In this document: positions 23,150-28,377 of the stretch, piece by piece
Layout of the letters: every line of letters starts with the position of its first letter
Numbering within the stretch: the first letter of the stretch is position 1
Assembly (NCBI GenBank): GCA_002411105.1
Contig: DHQX01000035.1
Location: 5,135-33,511 of the forward strand
Length of the DNA stretch: 28,377 nt
Origin: Christensenella sp. UBA5327
Lineage (GTDB): Bacteria > Bacillota > Clostridia > Christensenellales > Aristaeellaceae
Direction: 5' to 3'
Notes under the pieces: generated by a model
The model's database searches: none
What the model was told of the DNA's origin: nothing
Seen by the model: the letters and a program-made list of their open reading frames with translations, nothing else
Made by a program: the position numbers and the translations under genes

Positions 23150-24877
23150 TTATACGATGTCCCGGATATCGGTGTTCAACGTCCGTTCCACCACCCTGAT
23201 GACCTCGCCCGTGTGGGCATCCATCACCACGAAGTAGCCCAAGGGGGCGGTGGCGATGTAGGGATGGGCCGCGTCGCCATCGCCAAAGGACAGGCTGACC
23301 AGCACCTTCCACAAAGGGCGGGCGGGGTCGGTCACGTCATAGAAGAAGGTATGGCTTTTGTTGTCATCCACATAGCGCTGGTTGGCCCCCCGCTCAAGGG
23401 CCACGGCCCGGGCTCTCTCAAAGGCCTTCTCCTGGGATATGGCCTGATCATCCGGCGTGCCATAGGCATGCTGGGTGAGGGAGATGAGGTTGGGCCAATC
23501 GCTGCTGCGGCCATAGCGTAGGGCCAGCACATCCTCCAGATACTGGGCAAAATCAGGGTGATCGGCCAGATAGCGGTGGACAACGGGCCTGGCCACCTGC
23601 GACCAGGCAGCCCGCTCCGCCAGGCTCCAGTTCCAAATGTATTGACCCTGCTGGTTCGTCAGCGTTTCGCTGGCCCCGGCCTCCCGCACCAGGTCCTTCA
23701 GTTCGGCCATCCATTGCTTTTCCTTTTCCATCATGGTGTTGGTTTCATGCCAGTCAAAGGCCTGGATCACCCGCCCGGTTTGGGCATCGATGTCCACCAT
23801 GTAGCGGGCGTCCCCTTCCGGACCCCAGATGAAGGTGCAGGCGGCCCGGAAGCGCCCCTCCTCTGAAATATACTCGCCGCTATCTGAAAAGAAAGCGCGC
23901 AGGGGCAAGTTGTTGAGTGTTTCCGCATCCACATTCAGCCGCACCTTCAGCGCCTTTTCAGCGATGGGCTGCGCCTCCTCCAGGCTCAGCTTAGCCCGGG
24001 CTTCGGGGGAGTGGGGGTCTTTGATGCCCAGGAAGGCGCCGTACTTATCCAACCAGAACTGGAAACAGAAGGAATCCCCGCTTTCATAACCCATGAAGCC
24101 TGGGTCAAACAGGCTGGCTTGATCAGGCCCCTGCTTGGAGGCCAGGTAGATATCCTTCTTGATAGAGGCCGTCACCAGATAGACCTGCTCCTTATCGTCC
24201 CAGGCATTTGTCACCTGCACATCCCGGATCAGAGACCGGGGAAACTCGCCCACCTCCGTCAGGTTGTTCATGGTGGCCCGGTAGATGCGGCCCTCGGTCA
24301 GGGGGCGCTTTTGCTGGCTGTCATCCCCCCACTGCCGCCAGTATGCCTGGCTCCACTGCCCAAAGCTCTCCTGCTCCTCCGGGCTCCTCTCCGCCTCCGG
24401 GAACTCCATCTGCTCCACCGTGTGGCTGTCAAAATAGTCCTCCCCATAGCGCTGGGTGATGATGTCATTGGCAGCGCTGGCGCGCTCAGCCAGGGGGCGG
24501 GCATCGTCCAGGGCAATTTTCACGCGCTCTTCATCGGGGCTGACGATGCCCGCCTCTGCCATGGCGCTGAGCAGCTTGATTTTGTCCTCATCCGACCAGC
24601 GGGCCAGCACGCCCTCGGTATCCATGACGCGGACCGCCTCAAAATAGCCCCTCAGCTTATCCCAATTGGTGAAGGCAAACGCGCCTGTCACCAGCACAAT
24701 GGTTAGAATCAAGGCAAAGACCAGGCTGCCGGATAGTTTTTTCTTCATGATCTTCTCTCCGTGATGGGTCTGGGCGCGGCCAATCACCCGCTCAGCCAGA
24801 AAGGCGTCAGGGGATAAGCCAGAGAGCGTGTAGTTCATGGCCTGCTGGATTTTATTTTTCGCATTCCGGTTTGACAT
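23150..24877 (-). CDS. Single-pass membrane protein with PepSY-like repeats, probable partner of the adjacent sigma factor
   Basis: This 575-residue protein has a short cytoplasmic N-terminus (about 1-46, basic, NYTLSGLSPDAFLAERVIGRA), one transmembrane helix (about 48-68, LSGSLVFALILTIVLVTGAFAF) and a large outside domain. The outside part contains at least two PepSY-like units (strand-helix-strand ending in a hydrophobic-hydrophobic-D-x-x-TG turn: YMVDIDAQTGRVIQAFD and YFVVMDAHTGEVIRVVE). The start is placed at 24877, one base after the sigma-factor stop, with GGAGAGG just before it. Topology and position match anti-sigma or signal-sensing partners of ECF sigma factors. Direct sigma binding is inference. 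No zinc-binding HxxxCxxC motif is present. Confidence 0.8.
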   Translation of the reverse strand: MSNRNAKNKIQQAMNYTLSGLSPDAFLAERVIGRAQTHHGEKIMKKKLSGSLVFALILTIVLVTGAFAFTNWDKLRGYFEAVRVMDTEGVLARWSDEDKIKLLSAMAEAGIVSPDEERVKIALDDARPLAERASAANDIITQRYGEDYFDSHTVEQMEFPEAERSPEEQESFGQWSQAYWRQWGDDSQQKRPLTEGRIYRATMNNLTEVGEFPRSLIRDVQVTNAWDDKEQVYLVTASIKKDIYLASKQGPDQASLFDPGFMGYESGDSFCFQFWLDKYGAFLGIKDPHSPEARAKLSLEEAQPIAEKALKVRLNVDAETLNNLPLRAFFSDSGEYISEEGRFRAACTFIWGPEGDARYMVDIDAQTGRVIQAFDWHETNTMMEKEKQWMAELKDLVREAGASETLTNQQGQYIWNWSLAERAAWSQVARPVVHRYLADHPDFAQYLEDVLALRYGRSSDWPNLISLTQHAYGTPDDQAISQEKAFERARAVALERGANQRYVDDNKSHTFFYDVTDPARPLWKVLVSLSFGDGDAAHPYIATAPLGYFVVMDAHTGEVIRVVERTLNTDIRDIV

Positions 24878-24878
24878 C

Positions 24879-25391
24879 TTAAGCCTCTCCTTCCAGCTGT
24901 GTTTTGAGTTTCTTTCGTGCACGGTTCAGGCGGCTTGAAACGGATGGCTGTGAGATGCCCAGAATCTCCGCGGTTTCCTGCATGGAAAGGTTCTGGAAAT
25001 AGTAGAGGATCACCGCGTCCTTGAGCTTTGGGGGGAGGTTTAAAACAGCGGCGGTCAATGTCATGTCCTCCTCTGACACCGCCGGGGCCGCGGGGATGGG
25101 CAGATCTTCCAGGCAGACACGCTTGTCCACCCGCCTGAACCAGGCGGACCGGCGCATATCCAGGCAGGTGTTGCGGGCGATTTTGATCAGCCAGCTTTTC
25201 TCGCTGCCATCACCCCGGAAGTTGGCCATGTGCAGATAGGCTTTCAGAAAGGTTTCCTGCACGGCGTCCCGGGCTTCCTCCGCATTTAACAAATAGGCAT
25301 AGCACACTTTGAGCAGCGTGCCCTGGTGCTGGGTCACCATCGCATGAAGCCGTGCCTGATGAATAGCGCTTTGTCCCCTGTCATCGCCCAT
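24879..25391 (-). CDS. ECF-type (sigma-70 family) RNA polymerase sigma factor
   Basis: This 170-residue protein contains region 2 (LKVCYAYLLNAEEARDAVQETFLKAYLHMANFRG, followed by KSWLIKIARNTCLDMRR) and region 4 (LPPKLKDAVILYYFQNLSMQETAEILGISQPSVSSRLNRARKKLK, helix-turn-helix). These are the two domains expected for a group 4 sigma factor. An in-frame GTG 18 nt upstream (25409) lies before the ribosome binding site AGGGAGGT, which is correctly spaced only for ATG 25391; the latter is chosen. It is separated by one nucleotide from the membrane partner gene. It may direct its own operon, but no repeated promoter motif could be confirmed in this window. Confidence 0.9.
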   Translation of the reverse strand: MGDDRGQSAIHQARLHAMVTQHQGTLLKVCYAYLLNAEEARDAVQETFLKAYLHMANFRGDGSEKSWLIKIARNTCLDMRRSAWFRRVDKRVCLEDLPIPAAPAVSEEDMTLTAAVLNLPPKLKDAVILYYFQNLSMQETAEILGISQPSVSSRLNRARKKLKTQLEGEA

Positions 25392-25439
25392 GCCCGCACC
25401 TCCCTTCACCCATATAGACGTAACACATCATGATTTTAT

Positions 25440-25468
25440 AGTATAATCAATCAGGCCAGGAGAACCAA
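25440..25468 (-). promoter_or_regulatory. Promoter of the sigma-factor operon
   Basis: On the minus strand TTGGTT (complement of 25463-25468), a 17-nt spacer and TATACT (complement of 25440-25445) form a vegetative-type promoter about 50 nt before the start codon. Confidence 0.55.
25442..25447 (+). promoter_or_regulatory. Candidate -10 for the GNAT gene, overlapping the divergent sigma promoter
   Basis: A perfect TATAAT on the plus strand shares four bases with the -10 of the divergent sigma-factor promoter. No good -35 is seen upstream. A small hairpin (CCGGG 25471-25475, CCCGG 25482-25486) lies in the resulting leader. Confidence 0.4.
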
Positions 25469-25513
25469 GGCCGGGACATTCCCCGGGTTTATTGAAAGAG
25501 AAAGAGAAAGTGT

Positions 25514-26041
25514 ATGGTCATTGCGTACAAAGAGATTGTTTTGCGGGATTATCAACAAGAGGATATCAGGGCCTTTGATCAGGAAGCATTTGTTCAGAAA
25601 AAAATGAAAAAATTGTCCCTCATCCAGGATGATCAGACGTTTCGCTGGGGCTTTGAAATAGACACAAAACAGGGCGTGCATATCGGCAGCCTCAATTGCT
25701 ACCTGAATGACAAGGAATATGATTGGAAATCAAAGGCGGATGGCGGCTGCCTGCATACATTGGGGATAGACATCAGCGAATCAGCCTATTGGTACAAAGG
25801 CTTGGGCACGCAAGCGTTCGTTGCCTTCATCAAGTACTGTTTGTCCCACGGCATCCATGACTTATACACAGAAACATGGTCTGGAAATGGCCCCATGATC
25901 AGGATGGCGGAAAAAATCGGATTTGAAGTCTGCCAACGTACAGCAAATGTCATCACGCTGAATGGGCAATGCTATGACAGCCTGGCCTTTAAGTTGAACA
26001 AGGATAAATTTTACGATTACTTAAATAAAGCTCAAGGCTAA
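25514..26041 (+). CDS. GNAT family N-acetyltransferase
   Basis: This 175-residue protein resembles RimJ/RimL-type acetyltransferases. It has an opening strand IVLRDYQQEDI, a central acidic strand LHTLGIDISE, an acetyl-CoA binding turn WYKGLGTQAFVAFIKYCL (usually Q/RxxGxG/A), and the late motif NGPMIRMAEKIGFEVCQR. The acceptor is unknown. Its base composition is visibly lower in GC than its neighbours. In place of a clean Shine-Dalgarno there is a GA-rich tract (GAAAGAGAAAGAGAAAG, 25494-25510) just before the ATG. Both features are compatible with later acquisition. Confidence 0.85.
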   Translation: MVIAYKEIVLRDYQQEDIRAFDQEAFVQKKMKKLSLIQDDQTFRWGFEIDTKQGVHIGSLNCYLNDKEYDWKSKADGGCLHTLGIDISESAYWYKGLGTQAFVAFIKYCLSHGIHDLYTETWSGNGPMIRMAEKIGFEVCQRTANVITLNGQCYDSLAFKLNKDKFYDYLNKAQG

Positions 26042-26090
26042 ATGTGCAAATATATGATGGAAAATGATTGGAAAATTCGTGAGGGATAGG

Positions 26091-27893
26091 ATGCTTAAGG
26101 TGGTGCTGGCGGCGCTCAACTCCCAGTATGTTCATTCCTCCCTGGCGCCCTGGTGCCTGAGGGCGGGGATAATGGCCTATGGTCAGGGGGAATATGAGGT
26201 CCAGGTGGTGGAGGGCACGGTGAATGAGCCCTTGGCAGAGGTTGCCGCGCGCGTTGTGGCGGCAAGCCCCGATGTGCTGGGGCTGTGCTGCTATATCTGG
26301 AACATCGAGGCGGTGAAAGACTTGCTGCCGGTGGTTAGGACAGCCTTGCCCGAATGCGTGATTGTTCTGGGCGGGCCTGAGGTGAGCTTCTGCGCTGAGG
26401 AAACGCTGAAAAGCATCCCCGAGGCGAATTACCTGATCGCAGGCGAAGGGGAGCTGCCCCTGGCCAGGCTGCTGGATGCCCTGGAGGGCCAAGGGGCGCC
26501 CCATGAGGTGCCCGGCCTTTGTTGCCGGAAGGAAACGGGCTTTCATGCAGACTCCGCCTATGTGCATGAGATGCTGCCGCCCTCCCCCTACTGCCCGGAA
26601 TATTTTGACCAGCTTTCTGGCCGCATCGCCTATATCGAGGCCAGCCGGGGTTGCCCATTTACCTGCGCCTTTTGCCTGTCTGGCCGGAGGGAGGGCCGCC
26701 CGCGGTTTGTGCCGCTGGAACGGGTCTATGACGAGATTGCCGCCCTGGCCCATTCGGGCGCCAAAACCATCAAGTTTGTGGACCGCACCTTTAATGTCAA
26801 CCGGAACCGGGCGGACGCCATTTTAAACCACATCGCGGATAAAGCCGCCAGCTTCCCGCCCGGCATCACCTTTCATTTTGAAATCGCGGGGGACATCCTG
26901 GCCACCTCGACGCTAGAGATCATCGCCGCCGCCCCGGCCGGGCTCTTTCAGTTTGAAATCGGGCTTCAGTCCATGAGTGAGGCCACCCTTTCCCGGGTGC
27001 GCCGCAACACCGACATGACAAAGCTCAAGCGCAATGTGCGGGAACTCATCCAGTGTGGCAGGGCCCATGTGCACCTGGACCTGATCGCGGGGTTGACGGG
27101 GGAGGATTTGCCCACCTTCATCCGGGGCTTTGATGAAGCCTATCAGCTGGGCCCCCACGCGCTGCAGCTGGGCTTTTTAAAGCTCATCCCCGGCAGCGCC
27201 ATGCGGGAGGAACCGAACAGCTACCCCTGCGCCTATGACCCCGCCCCGCCCTATACGGTCATCAGCACGCCCTGGATGTCAGCGGAGGATCTGGACACCC
27301 TGAAGACCGCCGAGAAGGCGCTTGACAAACTGCATAACAGCGGCCGCTTTTACCGCACCCTCAAATACCTCACCCGGCGCCTGGGGCTTTCGCCTTTTGG
27401 CGTGTTTTTGCGCCTGGGCCAGGCCATCGCGCGGGCGGAAGAAAAGCAGCCGCGCCCCCTGTCCCTGGATCAGCTCACCGCCTGCACCCTTGACACCCTC
27501 CAAGCCTTTTTGCCCGAGCATGCCGCCACCCTGCGGGACCTGATGCTGCTTGACCGCCTGGCCTCAGTGCCCTCCAGCGTCCTGCCCCCCTGCCTCAAGG
27601 CCCGGGATCCCCGTTTTTTTGAGACCAAGCGCCTCCTGGCCGCCCGCTACCCCCGCACCCCCGGCGTCACCCGGGCCATGGGTTTTTTGACAGCAGGCGG
27701 CATGAGCCGTGTCGCCTTTTGCGATTACGCAGACAAAAACCCGGTCACCGGCAGGTATCCGGTGAGAATTATAAATCTTTCTGTCATCAAATGTCGCTTA
27801 ACAACCCATAAAATTTATGTATCTCTTAAAATATACGAAGGTATCACCAAATCTAGTAAAGCTCATAACCGCAAAAATGATATGATAAGGTGA
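26091..27893 (+). CDS. B12-binding domain radical SAM protein with DUF4080-type C-terminus; 3' end altered
   Basis: This protein is about 600 residues long. The N-terminal cobalamin-binding-like domain (about 1-135: VVLAALNSQYVHSSLAPWCLR, LGLCCYIWN, IVLGGPEVSF, YLIAGEGE) is followed by a radical SAM core with the cluster motif CPFTCAFC (C188, C192, C195). Further landmarks are FVDRTFNVNRNRA, FEIGLQSM and HLDLIAGLTGE. The C-terminal part resembles the DUF4080 tail. The substrate is unknown; relatives are common in Clostridia. An in-frame ATG at 26064 lacks a good ribosome site; ATG 26091 follows GAGGG and begins at the conserved sequence. The final roughly 40 codons (after NPVTGRYPVR, from about 27765) are AT-rich and unlike the rest, so the native end seems replaced. 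Confidence 0.85.
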   Translation: MLKVVLAALNSQYVHSSLAPWCLRAGIMAYGQGEYEVQVVEGTVNEPLAEVAARVVAASPDVLGLCCYIWNIEAVKDLLPVVRTALPECVIVLGGPEVSFCAEETLKSIPEANYLIAGEGELPLARLLDALEGQGAPHEVPGLCCRKETGFHADSAYVHEMLPPSPYCPEYFDQLSGRIAYIEASRGCPFTCAFCLSGRREGRPRFVPLERVYDEIAALAHSGAKTIKFVDRTFNVNRNRADAILNHIADKAASFPPGITFHFEIAGDILATSTLEIIAAAPAGLFQFEIGLQSMSEATLSRVRRNTDMTKLKRNVRELIQCGRAHVHLDLIAGLTGEDLPTFIRGFDEAYQLGPHALQLGFLKLIPGSAMREEPNSYPCAYDPAPPYTVISTPWMSAEDLDTLKTAEKALDKLHNSGRFYRTLKYLTRRLGLSPFGVFLRLGQAIARAEEKQPRPLSLDQLTACTLDTLQAFLPEHAATLRDLMLLDRLASVPSSVLPPCLKARDPRFFETKRLLAARYPRTPGVTRAMGFLTAGGMSRVAFCDYADKNPVTGRYPVRIINLSVIKCRLTTHKIYVSLKIYEGITKSSKAHNRKNDMIR

Positions 27894-28377
27894 TCAGAAA
27901 ATGATTGTTGGCAGCTCTAAGCTGTTTGGATTTTTATAGGAGAATTGTTTAATGGAAAAGAATCTCACCCCATATCTGCCAGGACTTTTTCTTTCGCAGT
28001 TTGAAGTGTTATGTCATTATAACTTAATAAAGAGTTTGTTGAAACCTTTAACAAAAAATGCTTCGAAACCAAAATATGGTTGTGAAAACGGCTTTAAGTC
28101 TTTTGTTTCAATTGGTTATTGTCAAGATGCGTCTGTTTTTCTATTTGAGAGTATAAAGCATTTTTCAATATTGGCTCCTGAAGCAATCAATTCATTTACC
28201 GATCATCCACTTTTCCCAGAATTAGTAATTATGCGCAATAATATTCACACATACTTTAAAAAAGGGGGGTTTTCTGAAAAAACAAAATGTATTACGGAAA
28301 GTAAGCTTAAAGAATATAAACTTGATAAGGTCAATTTTCTAAGTTTCCTAAGAAGGTACTGTCAAATCAAGTTCGCA
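27765..28377 (+). other. AT-rich segment, probable foreign insertion or island edge
   Basis: From about 27765 to the end the sequence changes abruptly from GC-rich to strongly AT-rich with different codon use. The change falls inside the last codons of the radical SAM gene. It contains a small inverted repeat (CAGCT 27911-27915, AGCTG 27919-27923) before the new gene. No transposase, terminal repeat or duplicated target is visible, because the other edge is outside the window. Confidence 0.6.
27952..28377 (+). CDS. Unrecognised protein, N-terminal 142 residues, open at the window edge
   Basis: An ATG at 27952 follows AGGAG (27938-27942) at a suitable distance, and the frame stays open for 142 codons to the last base with no stop. 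The protein begins MEKNLTPYLPGLFLSQFEVL and continues with mixed hydrophobic/aromatic and lysine-rich stretches (HYNLIKSLLKPLTKN, CQDASVFLFESIKHFSILAPEAINSF, NNIHTYFKKGGF). There is no signal peptide or clear membrane helix. Base composition differs sharply from the core chromosome genes to the left. I do not recognise the family, and no function is proposed. Confidence 0.65.
   Translation, partial: MEKNLTPYLPGLFLSQFEVLCHYNLIKSLLKPLTKNASKPKYGCENGFKSFVSIGYCQDASVFLFESIKHFSILAPEAINSFTDHPLFPELVIMRNNIHTYFKKGGFSEKTKCITESKLKEYKLDKVNFLSFLRRYCQIKFA

Noticed and set aside
27300..27894. CRISPR array or tandem repeats near the right end
   Set aside because: No regularly spaced direct repeats were found in this stretch or anywhere else in the window.

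Overview
This 28.4 kb window is a GC-rich bacterial chromosome segment. It has strong AGGAGG-type ribosome binding sites, frequent GTG/TTG starts and tightly packed operons. The gene set (RqcH/NFACT, BMP-type nucleoside ABC transporter, PucR regulator, M20C dipeptidase, sigma factor with a PepSY-like membrane partner, B12-radical SAM/DUF4080) fits an anaerobic, amino-acid and organic-acid using member of the Bacillota, Clostridia-like. One reservation is that its exported binding proteins carry signal-peptidase-I type leaders without a lipobox cysteine, which would also suit a diderm relative. No taxonomic marker is present that would settle this.

Layout. (1) 1-1540: 5' half of a tRNA-Lys on the minus strand, then a monocistronic methionine gamma-lyase ending at a hairpin. 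(2) 1571-8986: a C4-dicarboxylate/tartrate operon. A promoter overlapped by TTATAC dyads precedes two tandem, divergent pairs of class I fumarase/L-tartrate dehydratase subunits (alpha-beta, alpha-beta), a DctPQM TRAP transporter and malic enzyme, and a terminator closes it. The likely flow is uptake of a C4 diacid, hydration/dehydration to malate or oxaloacetate, then decarboxylation to pyruvate. (3) 8974-10707: rqcH on the minus strand, divergent from a small secreted protein gene. (4) 11526-17962: a BMP-family nucleoside/nucleobase ABC transporter (binding protein, double ATPase, two permeases) followed by a PucR-type regulator whose reading frame is broken by one apparent missing base. (5) 18071-21641: a GC-rich structured leader, then an NCS1 nucleobase/hydantoin-type permease, a small four-helix membrane protein, a cysteine-rich small protein and a DUF917/S-methyl-thiohydantoin-desulfurase-family protein. 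(6) 21716-25391: an M20C dipeptidase convergent with a sigma-factor/membrane partner pair on the minus strand. (7) 25514-28377: a GNAT acetyltransferase, a B12-binding radical SAM/DUF4080 protein, and then an abrupt switch to AT-rich DNA carrying an unrecognised open-ended gene that runs off the window.

The parts most worth a second look are the NCS1/4-TM/Cys-rich/DUF917 operon with its leader (a possible undescribed hydantoin- or thiohydantoin-type catabolic unit), the duplicated dehydratase with an altered active-site loop, the dyad operator over the TRAP operon promoter, the recurrent hairpin placed directly after each solute-binding-protein gene, the pucR frameshift, and the AT-rich junction at the right end. 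All functional statements are from reading protein sequences by eye; no database search was run.
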